Positions 29,869-40,038 of a DNA stretch of 64,000 nt are shown here, one piece after another. The notes beneath the pieces were generated by a model. It was not told the DNA's origin. It worked only from the letters and a program-made list of their open reading frames with translations, and made no database searches. Each line of letters begins with the position of its first letter. The first letter of the stretch is position 1. Both the position numbers and the translations under genes were made by a program. This stretch comes from Ceratobasidium sp. AG-K (taxonomy: Eukaryota; Basidiomycota; Agaricomycetes; Cantharellales; Ceratobasidiaceae), in the NCBI GenBank assembly GCA_037039685.1, contig JAWNGF010000006.1, positions 1,612,001 to 1,676,000 of the forward strand. Reading direction: 5' to 3'.

Positions 29869-32800
29869 TGCGACAGTGAAGAAAAGTTTTTGGGTTGAGT
29901 GTAGGGGGTGTTGGCTAAGAGCGGTCTGGGAATAGCAGGCTGAGTAGCTGGGATGAGGACTTCAGCTGCCTTTCCCCTCGTCCTTTTGTACTCTAGTGGA
30001 GTGAAATTCGAGGGAAGAGCGCCGGTGGGAAAGTCCTTTTGGAACCTTCTCATCACTGGAGTCATATTGGCAAATTTTTCCACTCGTTCTTCCGTGTCTT
30101 CTAGAGGTCCATATCCTTTCCATCTGATGCAATATTTCAGCCCATCAGGGTCTTGATGCCAATCAATGATCCTTTCTACTTCATATTCCTCCTCCCCTTC
30201 TTCCGTAATGATCAGCAGAGGTCGGGGTTGGTTCCGATGGAAATCTACATCTTCCTTGTAGTGGGTCAGCAGATTTCCATGGAAGACGTCATGTATTTTC
30301 ATGGATTTGGGGAGATCTAGCTGGTAGGCGTGTGAAGAAATTTGTTTTTTGACAACAAAGGGGCCAGTTTTCTTGTTGTCAAGCTTCTTGCTTGGGCGCC
30401 TGGTTTTGATGTTGGTAGTCAGGAGCCACACGTTCTCCCCTTCCTTGTATTGCTTTTTTGGAAGTTCTTCCCTTGTTTGGTGGTATTCCATCATTGCTTT
30501 TGCTTCTTCCCACACAGCCTCCATATTGTTTGTCCATTTGTTGCCTTCTGGTGAGTGAGTCATGTAGTCCTCTATGGTCCATTTTGGAGTCATTCCGTAG
30601 ACGATCTCAAAGGGTGACTTGTTCGTGACGCGATTTTTGTGATTGTTGTGGCAGAATTCTGCAATAGGTAGCCATTCGGCCCAGTCATCTTGTCGATGGT
30701 TGCAAAATATTCTCAGCCATCCTTCTAGCCACTGGTTTGTTTTCTCCGCAAGGCCATTGGTCTCTGGGTGGAAGGCGGTGCTGAAGGTTGGTAGGATATT
30801 GAGTCTCTTGTACACCGCCTCTAGGAAGTGGGATTTGAAAGTTGTTCCTCTATTGGAAACAGTGGTTTTTGGGAAGCCGTGGAGGCGCCATACTTCCTTG
30901 ATGAAGATGTCGGCAAGTTGTTCCGAGTTGGTGGCCTCGTTGCAAGCAATGAAATGTGCCATTCTTGAGAAGCAATCAACAACAACAAGGACACTGTCAA
31001 ACCCTTTGGACCTTGGGAGTTTCACAATGAAATCGTGAGCAATGTTTTCCCAGGGTTTTTCCGGGATGGGTAAGGGTTTGAGCGGCAAGTGTCCTTTGCT
31101 TCCCTTCCCTCTTTGGCAGATTTCACAGCTTTCAACAAAGCGGTTGACTTGAGCTTTCATCCCAGGCCAATAATACCTTCTGGACAAAAGTTCTAGGGTT
31201 CTAGCTTGTCCCTGATGACCTGCTATGGGCGTGTCATGGTGTAGTTGAAGTAGCTTCAGTTTGATATCTTTTTTGTCTGGGACGACGATTCTTCCTTGAT
31301 ACAATAGAAGGTTCTCTTCCCATTCGTAATCCTTGAATTGCTTTTTCACTGATGGCGGAAGAGAATCCTTGTTCCTTGTGCTGGTAATCAAGGTTTGTAG
31401 GCTTTCATCTTCTTCCTGAGCTTCCTTGATGTCAGTCATGAGGTCTGATCCCATCAAGGCAGCAAAACCCTTGAACCGTTTGGCGGATATCATTGTCTGT
31501 TCCGCCGATGCTATGTCCCCATGGTCGCTTCTTCTTGAGAGGATGTCTGGTTTTTGCAACATCTTCCCGGGACAATAATGGATCTCGAAGTTGTAACTTG
31601 CTAACATCAGAAGCCATCTGTGATGTCTTCGGTTGAAGTTGACCAAGTCCTTCCAGTAGGTCAGGTTTTTGTGATCCGTGTAGATGATCACCAGTTCCTT
31701 TGTTCCTTCAAGGTGGATGCGCCAGTGTCTCAGCGCCTCAATGATGGCAAAGAGTTCTTTGTTGTGTGTGTCGTAGTTCAATTCTGCGTCCTTGAAACTT
31801 TTGGAAAGGAAGCCAATTGGGTGCAAGTATCCGTTGTCCTGTCGTTGACTAAGGATTGCTCCTAAAGCGACTCCTGAGGCATCTATCTCTAGGAAGTATT
31901 GCTTTGATTCGTCAGGGTGTGCTAGTACTGGTTCTTCCGAAATCATTTTCTTCAGGTTTTCAAAGGCTTCTTGATGTATTTCCTTCCATTCCCATTTCTG
32001 GTCCTTTCGAGTGAGCTGAGTCAAAGGTTTGACAATGGAGGAGAAAGAGACCACGAATCTCATATAGAAGTTGCAGAAGCCAACAAAAGCTTGTAGCTGC
32101 TTGACAGTTTTTGGGACAGGCCATTCCTGGATAGTCTTGATCTTGTCTTTGTTCATGGAGATACCATTTCCGTCCACAACAAAGCCTACCCAATTGGCCT
32201 TTTTGCCGTAAAAGGTGCATTTTTTGAGGTTCCCATAAAGATTGTTCTTTTGTAGCCTTCTGAGGACTTCTCTGATGTCCAAAGTGTGTTGGTTTCTTCC
32301 TCTAGAGATAATCAAGATATTGTCGATGTAGACTACTATCTTTTTTCCAATCAGGTCTCTGAGGATATTGTCCATCATTCTTTGGAACGTTGAAGGTGCA
32401 TTTTTCAGTCCAAAGGCCATCACAGTATATTTGAAGAGGCCTTTGGAAGTGCTGAATGCCGTTTTCCATTCGTCTCCTTCCCTGATTCTCACATTCCAGA
32501 AGCCATTTTTCAGGTCCAGAGAGGTGATGAAAAGTTCTTTGTTTGATTTGTCGCTAGTCTTCTTGAAGATTTCCAGGAGTTGATCCATCAGAGGTATGGG
32601 GTAGCGGTCTGAGATAGTTTCTGCATTTGCCCCTCTGTAGTCAACAACTGGTCTCAGGTCTGGTATGGTTTGTCCTGGTTTCAGTGCCTTCGTGACAAAG
32701 AAGAGGCTAGCAGCGACAGGGGAATCACTGGGTCTGATTCTTCCTGACTTGAGTTCCGACTTCACATACTCCTTTGTGGCCTCCCTTTCTCTTGGTGAGA

Positions 32801-33386
32801 GGGGATAAGCTTTCTTTGGTTTTGGGAGTTTGTTGTTGTCATAGAAGTCAATTTTGCAGTCCCATTCCCTGTGTTCCGGCAGCTTGTCGTATTGTTCTTC
32901 GTCAAAGACATCGGTAAAATCCTTGAGTTCTTCTGGAAGTTCTTGTAACATCCCTGCCTTTGCTTGGATGTCAAGCTCCTTTCTCCATTTGATAGAGAAT
33001 GGGGCCCAGGAAATATCAGGGTTTGTTTCCTTCAACCATGTCATGCCAAGGATCATAGGTTGAGTTCCTGTTGGCATGACATAGAATCTTTGTTCAAAAG
33101 TTCTTCCTCCTATATCGAATTTCAATTTGCAACAGTGTTGGATGAGGTTCTTTTGGGTTTTTCCGTCAATCATTTCCACGTTTCTTGGAGTTTGTAAAGA
33201 GATCAAAGGAATATTGTTTTTCTTAGCAAAGTTCAGGTCAATGAAATTTCTGCTGGAGCCGGAGTCGATGAGAGTTGTGATGTTTTCCGTGATTCCCTCT
33301 GCTTGTGCATATACCATGGGTGATTCATTTGTGGCTTTGCAGTAGTATACATTTCGCAGAGAGGGTATTGGGGCATCTTCACACAC
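29721..33386 (-). pseudogene. pol: Pol of B-III, interrupted and catalytically damaged
   Basis: From the GTG of VCEDAP the frame is open to the A-2 insertion, about 1220 codons. Protease IDSGSS is intact. The RT box reads YIDN instead of YIDD (GAC GAT to GAC AAT, a CpG-to-CpA change). In integrase, HHCC is present but SDRG reads SNRG and TDG reads TNG, so the second catalytic Asp is lost. A chromodomain follows. The pol tail continues past A-2 in the Ser/Thr-rich frame over ORF3. This copy cannot be autonomous. Confidence 0.9.
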
Positions 33387-33413
33387 GGTGGAGAGACGCC
33401 CATCTAGTTTTCC
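33371..33413 (-). promoter_or_regulatory. Frameshift signal of B-III gag/pol (relic)
   Basis: Minus strand: GGAAAAC (complement at 33407-33413), then TAGAT, then GGGCGTC pairing with GATGCCC (complement at 33371-33377). One base pair has become G-U compared with B-IV. It supports the family B signal described at B-IV. Confidence 0.5.
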
Positions 33414-35005
33414 AACTCCGAATTGGTGGACTTGGTTTCTTCCATTTCTCCTTCCTTCACTGCACTGGCTTTTCCTTTCACCGGTACCTTCCCTTTGTCT
33501 TTGTAGGTCCATTCCTTTTTGCCATCAGCAATTGCATGTCCCGCTTCTCCACATTTGATGCAGAGGTTGTTTTCCTTGCGGCGTGTTTTCTCAGCCTTCG
33601 GGACGAGGTCTCCTTTCACTTGTTTTGTGGTTTTGGATCCTTCAGCCTTGTCTTCCTTCTTTCCTTTGTTTTGGGGATTGGTGAGTTTTTGGATTTCTTT
33701 GGCTTGGAGGGCAATGTCAATCCATCCTTCTCAGTTCCTTTGTGCAGCGGTTCTCCTATCCCTGAGTTCTTTGCGGACAAGTTCTGCTTTGATGAGTCTG
33801 CTCAACCCTTGCCTGAAACATGCAATCAGAGCGGCATCGTTCCAATCTAGCTCTTGTGCAAGAAGTCGGAATTCAGAGACATATTTGCCTACGGACTTGT
33901 TCTGGTAGAGCCGTTGAATCCCTTGTTCTGCTTGGATTTTCTTGCTAGGGTTGCTCCACTGCTTCTCATAGGCGTTTTGGAAAGCTTCCCATGATTCCAG
34001 CCAAGGATGGTTTTTGTTGTCGTTGTACCGATTGAGGGCGGGTTGTGCCCAGTTTCCTGCTGCTCCTTCTGCCATATTCATGAGGGTTGCCACAATTTGC
34101 CGTTCCTCAGTGTCGTATTGATTTGGGTTCAGGCGGAAAAATGCTTTCATCCGCGCAAGGAATGTTTCGGCGGCTGTTCCCCTCGTTCCTTCAAATGCTT
34201 TGGGCATCTTGAAGCGTGGGCCTGATCCATTCCCGTTTCCACCCTGTCCTGTTTGAATAATGAAGGTTCTTCCTTCATCCCTGATTTGATAGCCTGATTG
34301 TCCTTGCACCTCAAATGAGGGAGATTGCCTTCCTTGGGGTGAGATGTTCCTCCTATGCAGGGGAGGTTCCCTAGGGTTTGGGATTTCCATAGAGGTTCGT
34401 CTAGACTCCTCGCGTTGGTGATCCAACTCTACTTGGGTGTCTGCTCCGATTTGTTCAAGGAGATCAAACGTTTCTTGTCCCCCTGTCCGGATTTCCCTGA
34501 GTCGGTTGGTTTGATCTTGGAATCCTTCAGCAACTTCTTCATCGATCTGTCCTAGAGTAACCGTAATGTTCCTCATTCCTTCAGCCATTCTTCCAATAGT
34601 TTCTTCTATCCTGTTGATCCAATCAACTTGGTTTTGCAGGTTCTGAGTGATCAGCTGATTTTGAGCCACCAATTGTTGGTTGATGTACTCGAAGTTTTCC
34701 ACTGATTGTTCGAATATTTGCTCGACCCTTTGTTGTGCGCGATCAACATTTCGGAGACATTGGTCGAAGGTGTTGACTCCGTCTTTGGTTCTGGAAGCAA
34801 TGCGCTCAATCCACTGCATCATGTTGTTGTTTTCTTGCTGTTGAAGATCCCATCTTCTCACAGTCCTTCAATGCAAAGTGCCTGTACCGCGTTTTCTTGT
34901 TGATACTGGACTTGTAGTGTATTGAATATTCTTTCCAATGTTTGTACTGCTCTTCCATCAGTGTTTTCAATGATGATTTCCCTTCTCAATCGTTCGTCTT
35001 CAGAG
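33404..35005 (-). pseudogene. gag: Gag of B-III, C-terminal two thirds
   Basis: It contains the coiled-coil-like region (HIASRT-type repeats), the capsid domain (AAETFLARMKAFFRLNP...) and a knuckle reading C-IK-C-GEAG-H-AIAD-G, so the last zinc ligand Cys is Gly. A frameshift near 34861 and an in-frame TGA at 33731-33733 break it. It is cut at its left coding end by A-3; the N-terminal part is at 50085-50693. Confidence 0.85.
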
Positions 35006-35460
35006 TGTCGTGAGCTAGCTCACTCCATCGGACTCGCCTGTTGTCTCGCCCGCCTGTTCCCTTCTCTTGTGTTGTGTTCTGTTTCCGTTTGCCGCGTTGC
35101 CACCTTCTTGTGGTTACTCTGTTACATTGTGTAACGCGGCTGTGCTTTGTACGAGTCATGTCTGTTCATACAGCATGACTCACATGGACACTCCTGACTG
35201 GTAGACTGTATGACTCATGTGGCTGCGCCTTGTATGACTCGGCCACTTCTCGAATATATATTGAGGACCAACAAGCCTGGTAACCCCAGCTTGTTTTGTC
35301 TCGTCAAAACATCCCTTCTGAGTGACACTTAGAACCACCCCTACCCTCAAGAGCCTACAGACGCTTAAGTGTGTTGCGGTTCAAGAGGTCACTTAGGTCT
35401 TAGTGCCGTCCACTCTCCATCGCGGCTTGTCTCATAGCCACCAAGAAGAAGCTTACGACA
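35006..35460 (+). repeat. 5' LTR of A-3 (455 bp)
   Basis: It runs from TGTCGTGAGC to CTTACGACA. U3 has TGACTCA sites near 35175 and 35215 and related half-sites. The TATA box is at about 35253-35262 and the predicted RNA start at 35288. Confidence 0.96.
35288..35299 (+). promoter_or_regulatory. Predicted RNA 5' end (start of R) in A-3
   Basis: AGCTTGTTTTGT lies about 30 nt after the TATA box and is exactly complementary to the primer site at 35463-35474. The position is inferred from that pairing and from spacing. Confidence 0.6.
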
Positions 35461-35462
35461 TT

Positions 35463-35474
35463 ACAAAACAAGCT
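35463..35474 (+). other. Self-primer-binding site of A-3
   Basis: ACAAAACAAGCT begins two bases (TT) after the LTR and is the exact 12-nt complement of AGCTTGTTTTGT in the LTR. I recognise no tRNA 3' end (no TGG start). The arrangement is that of the self-primed Tf1 group. Confidence 0.75.
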
Positions 35475-35482
35475 TAACAAAC

Positions 35483-37483
35483 ATGTCTATTCAAGAAGAT
35501 GGAGGGTCACGTCCTTCATCCACTATATCAACAAGAAGAGGACCCAGTCGGGCAGCAAGGCCCACGGGATCACTAAACGAACAAGATATCGCACAAACTC
35601 AAGCGGGAGGACCTGCCCGATCACGCCCCCAAAGTCAAGCATCAATGCCGGGAGCTTTCGGTATTTCTGACATGACAACGGTACAGGAGGAAGAACCCAC
35701 TATCACAAATAGAGAACCAGGAGATCTCACAAATGATCCCACTCCAGCTGTAATTCGTATTCCAACCGCAACTCCAGGACCATCACGTCCCCTGTGGTCG
35801 TTAGGGACTAGAAGACAGTTCTTTTCTCCCCAACCCAAAGCTCATGGGGGCATATCACTTGTTCCCATTAGACCTCCTCCTACACCACACGTTCCAAATG
35901 TCCCTACAGTTCCTCAAATTGAAGGAACCATCACCGACGCAGGACCAATCCCAGTGGCTTCCCAGCCAGTCACACCAGCGATTCCAGCACCCCCATATAT
36001 CCCACAGGGTTACTCCGGGCAATCAGCCCCGGTACAACAAGGCGCCGGTGATCCAGGAAGCTCTAGTTCAAGTTCCAGTTCTAGCGGCAGGACTGTAATC
36101 AGCAATTTAGATGACCTAGACAACCTCCTAGAAGGAAGACACAACGCTACCCTTAGGGTTATAGACGGAATGAGAGTCATTATAGATCGAAGGCTTAGTG
36201 GCCTAGAACAAGCCACACAGGTTCTAGCAAACAACCAGCAGATATTTAACAACTCCATCAACACTCTACAAGGAACATTGACAGACATTTTAAACTCGGC
36301 AAGAAATGGCGAACATAATTCCTTTCTAGTTGGTCAAGATGTAACCCGCCTTCGAAATGAAGTTACCAACACCCAAGGACTAGTGAATAACGTACGCAAA
36401 GAACTCAACACCACCAGGCAAGCCCAACTTGAATGGAATGAGGCAGTAACACAAGGACTAGAAACCTTACGACAGGAGGGAGCCTCCTTCACTACCAAAA
36501 TCACGGAGGTCCAGGAAACCATCAACAATATGCGAGAAGAAATGGACGAGGCATCCCTGCACGGGATCCCCTCTAGGCGATCAAACTCTCCTCCACATCC
36601 AGACGCGGAATCTACCAGGATCGACAAATTAGAATTAAGAATCCAACGGCTGGCCGAAAACCCAAACACCGGTAGTGGACCACGTCGCCCCAAGGTGACT
36701 CGTCCAGAAGCCTTCGACGGAAAGAAAGGCGAAGGTGCCGAAATGTTCATCACACAAATGGAAAGCTACTTTATGCGCCTGGGCGACCAATACACTTCCA
36801 ACGAAGAAAGGATCCGCGAAGCTCTAGCAAACTTCAAATCTGAGAACAAAGCTGCCACTCACTGGGCACAAGTACTCCTACGTTTGCTTAACCAAAGGGA
36901 AAATAACCAAAACCTTGCCTCATGGGAAAGTTTCAAGGCACATTTCATGGAACAATTCAGCGACCCCAACAAGAAAGCTAAAGCCGAATCAGATATCCGA
37001 AAATGCAAACAGAACAACTCTGTAGCAAACTACGCTTCAGAATTCCGATATCTCCTGGTAGACGTGAATTGGGGTCAAGAAGCTCTAATCAACCAATTCA
37101 AGGAAGGGTTGAAGTCGGAAGTCAAGACCGAACTAGCTCGCTTCGAACTGACCCTGATCAATGAAGATGGGACAGAACGGGAACTTTCCCTCGACCGGTG
37201 GATCTCAATCGCAATCTCTATTGACCAGAAATTGCAACAAATCAAGACCTCGACAGGGAAGAAGGCAGCCCAGCCAACCACTAGCGGACAATCCTCTACA
37301 AAGCGGCTGCCTGATGAAGTATACAAAGCAAGGATAGCAACCAACCGCTGCCTGAAGTGCGGACAAGAAGGACACCGATCATTCAAATGCCTGTCCAAGG
37401 AATGGATAACGACGGAACCTAGCGTTAAAGGAAGGGAGGCAACAATCGTAGAAGACTCGGGAAAAGAAGGGGTCTCCCTCTAA
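35483..37483 (+). CDS. gag: Gag of A-3
   Basis: 666 residues, MSIQEDGG start. Same layout as A-2 Gag: disordered Pro/Ser N-terminus with poly-Ser, helical middle, capsid domain about residues 410-570, and CCHC knuckle C-LK-C-GQEG-H-RSFK-C near residue 620. The protein aligns with A-2 along its length and differs mainly near the knuckle and C-terminus. No lesion seen. Confidence 0.93.
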   Translation: MSIQEDGGSRPSSTISTRRGPSRAARPTGSLNEQDIAQTQAGGPARSRPQSQASMPGAFGISDMTTVQEEEPTITNREPGDLTNDPTPAVIRIPTATPGPSRPLWSLGTRRQFFSPQPKAHGGISLVPIRPPPTPHVPNVPTVPQIEGTITDAGPIPVASQPVTPAIPAPPYIPQGYSGQSAPVQQGAGDPGSSSSSSSSSGRTVISNLDDLDNLLEGRHNATLRVIDGMRVIIDRRLSGLEQATQVLANNQQIFNNSINTLQGTLTDILNSARNGEHNSFLVGQDVTRLRNEVTNTQGLVNNVRKELNTTRQAQLEWNEAVTQGLETLRQEGASFTTKITEVQETINNMREEMDEASLHGIPSRRSNSPPHPDAESTRIDKLELRIQRLAENPNTGSGPRRPKVTRPEAFDGKKGEGAEMFITQMESYFMRLGDQYTSNEERIREALANFKSENKAATHWAQVLLRLLNQRENNQNLASWESFKAHFMEQFSDPNKKAKAESDIRKCKQNNSVANYASEFRYLLVDVNWGQEALINQFKEGLKSEVKTELARFELTLINEDGTERELSLDRWISIAISIDQKLQQIKTSTGKKAAQPTTSGQSSTKRLPDEVYKARIATNRCLKCGQEGHRSFKCLSKEWITTEPSVKGREATIVEDSGKEGVSL

Positions 37484-37500
37484 CTGTGTGTGGAGAGACC
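37459..37500 (+). promoter_or_regulatory. Predicted -1 ribosomal frameshift signal, A-3 gag/pol
   Basis: G GGA AAA at 37459-37465 in the gag frame, 5-nt spacer GAAGG, then GGTCTCCC (37471-37478) pairing with GG-A-GAGACC (37492-37500) over a 13-nt loop. The gag TAA is at 37481-37483. The -1 frame is open from the heptamer into pol. The heptamer type X-XXY-YYZ and the 5-nt spacing match classical -1 signals. Confidence 0.75.
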
Positions 37501-39498
37501 AAGAAACCGGCAACGGAAACAATGTACTTTAGAGCGACAAATGAATCTACCATTGTTTACGCAAACGTTGCTGGAATCACAGAACCTATCCCAACCCTCA
37601 TCAATTCTGGAGCTTCAAAGAACTTCCTGGACATTTTGTGGGCCTGGTCCAACAACATTCCACTCATGGAACTCTCCACTCCTAGAAGAGTAATTGGTAT
37701 CCAAGGGAAAGAACTCTCTCACCAAATACGTTTCAAAGCAAAACTGGAACTAGAAGTAGAGGGGAGAACCTTCAAACAAGTCTTCTTTGCTATGCCCACT
37801 GGAGAAACTAAACTTATCCTAGGATTGGAATGGTTACAAGAATCGAACCCTGTCATTGATTGGAAAACAAAGCACATATCGTGGCGGACAGAAGCCATTC
37901 AAGCAAGGACGGCCTCAATAGACGACCTGCCCGAAGAATTCAAGGAATTTGCTGACGTTTTCAGCGAAGAAAAATTCAAGAGAATCCCAGATCATCGCCC
38001 ATACGACTGCGCCATCGACTTCAAGGAGGGAGCTGAACTTCCGAAACCAGCCAGACCTATCCCACTCTCTCCAGCAGAGTCAATCGCACTGAGAGAATAC
38101 TTGGATGAAGAAATCGCAACGGGGAAAATCCGACCAAGCAAATCACCCATTGCATCACCCTGCTTCTTTGTCAAAAAACCGATCGATCCCAAAAATCCAG
38201 GGGCAATACGCCAACTACGTCTTGTTCAAGATCTCAGAGGAGTAAACGCCATCACGAAGGACAACAGATTCCCAATGCCCCTAATGGAAGACCTCTTGGA
38301 TAAAATCAAGGACGCAAAAATTTTCTCCAAGATCAATTTGCGCATGGGTTTCAACAATATCAGAATCAGGGAAGGAGACGAATGGAAGACAGCTTTCAGA
38401 ACAAAAGAAGGACTGTTCGAATACGTCGTCATGCCTTTTGGACTAAAAAACGCGCCCGCCATATTCCAAAGATATATGAACCACATCTTCCATGATCTCA
38501 TCGACGTATGTGTCATAGTATATATCGACGACATCCTAGTCTTCTCTAAGGACAGAAGTCAACATACCGTGGATGTTAGGAAAGTGCTAAGAATCTTACT
38601 GGAGGAAAATCTATTTGCAAAGCTTCCAAAATGCGAATTCTTTGTCACCAAATTGACATATACTGGACTTGGAATCAGCGATTCAGGCATCTCAATGGAG
38701 GAAGAAAAGGTCAGGGCAATAAGGGAATGGAAGGAACCAAGAACGGTCAAACAAGTTCAGGCGTTCCTAGGATTTGCAAATTTCTACAGAAGATTCGTAC
38801 CGAATTTCAGCCGTATAGCAAAACCCCTGACAACCTTAACAAGAAAGGAGAACAAATGGGAATGGGGAAACGATCAGCAGGAAGCTTTCGAAGCCCTAAA
38901 AACGGAAATCAGCAAGGAACCCACTCTATGCCATCCGAACCCTGACAAACCCTTCTTTTTGGAAACAGACACAAGTGGAGTAGCAATGGGAGCAATCCTG
39001 TCGCAAAGGCAAGATGATGGCTACCTACACCCTATTGCTTTTCTTTCAAAGTCGTTCAACAAAGCTCAGCTCAACTACGACGTCCACGATAAGGAACTGA
39101 TGGCAATTATAGAATCCTTAACACATTGGAGACTATACCTAGAAGGAACAAAAGACCCTATCACCATCTACACCGACCATAGGAACCTACAGTTCTGGAA
39201 GGAAGCAAGAACTTTCAACCGTCGACACGCAAGATGGCATCAATTGCTTGCTTCCTATAACTTTGATATCATATACCGCCCTGGAATCCTGTCATCTAAA
39301 CCGGACCTTTTGTCTAGACGATCCGACCATGAAGATACTCCCACGCCGGAACAAATAATGATATCGGCCGAAAGATTTAAAGGATTTATGGGACAAGTGG
39401 ACACGAACATCATAGAAACTATCAAGGAAGCTCAGGAAACAGATGAAGGACTAGCACGAATCAAGGAGATCTGCAAATCGAGAGAAACTTTACCAAAG
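37486..39498 (+). pseudogene. pol: Pol of A-3, N-terminal part (protease, RT, RNase H)
   Basis: The frame begins in -1 register after gag with a GTG (VCGET); expression is probably by frameshifting. Protease reads INSGAS where A-2 has IDSGAS, so the catalytic Asp is Asn. RT motif A reads KINLRMGF where A-2 has KIDLHMGF, again Asp to Asn. YIDD is intact. RNase H reads ETDTSGVAMG. Otherwise the frame is uninterrupted up to the B-IV insertion within the linker before integrase. It continues at 47358. Confidence 0.93.
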
Positions 39499-39998
39499 TG
39501 TCGCAACCTGCTAATGCCTATGGTTGACGACCGCTAATGGCCTTTGAGATGTGGAGCAATATGTGATAAGTCTTCTAAGACTCTATCACTAAGGTGGACA
39601 AACGCTAGTCTTGTCAGTACAAGTCACTAGCTCCTAAGTCCAAGTGGCTGCGCTAAAGGCTAAGTAGCCAAGTGCCTCTGATCACACTGCAGGGAGAGTT
39701 GACGAGGCGAAGCAAGCTGGGGATGACCATGCTTGCAAGCCAGTATATATACTCAAAAAACAAGTGAGTCATAGTACACGCATGAGTCACTTGTCTGAGT
39801 CAAAGTCCGAGTCATAAGGGGGGCTGCGCAGGCCAGCCAATAGAAAAACAGCATGAGTCATACAGCTCATGGTAACACGTCATCCATACACCTCACTAAG
39901 CGAGGGAGAGGGCACATCTATACAGAAGAGGCGCTTAAGGCGCCGATGCAAGCCACGAGTCCGCAGAAAAGAGAGAGAGGGAGGGACAGGTCACGACA
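39499..39998 (-). repeat. 3' LTR of B-IV (500 bp)
   Basis: On the plus strand it reads TGTCGCAACC to GGTCACGACA. Four exact TGAGTCA sites and a CCAAT-type box lie upstream of the TATA box. The start motif complement GCGAAGCAAGCT is at 39707-39718. Confidence 0.96.
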
Positions 39999-40038
39999 TT
40001 GCCCCCCTACATAGGGCCAGGTAGTGGAGCGCCTGGGC

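Noticed and set aside
35037..35134. Short frames running into LTRs (for example ending in SCGYSVTLCN-like residues)
   Set aside because: These are readings of the LTR sequence itself and occur wherever an A LTR lies; not genes.
35463..35474. tRNA-primed primer-binding site
   Set aside because: The site does not start with TGG and matches the element's own RNA start over 12 nt in both families, so self-priming explains it better.
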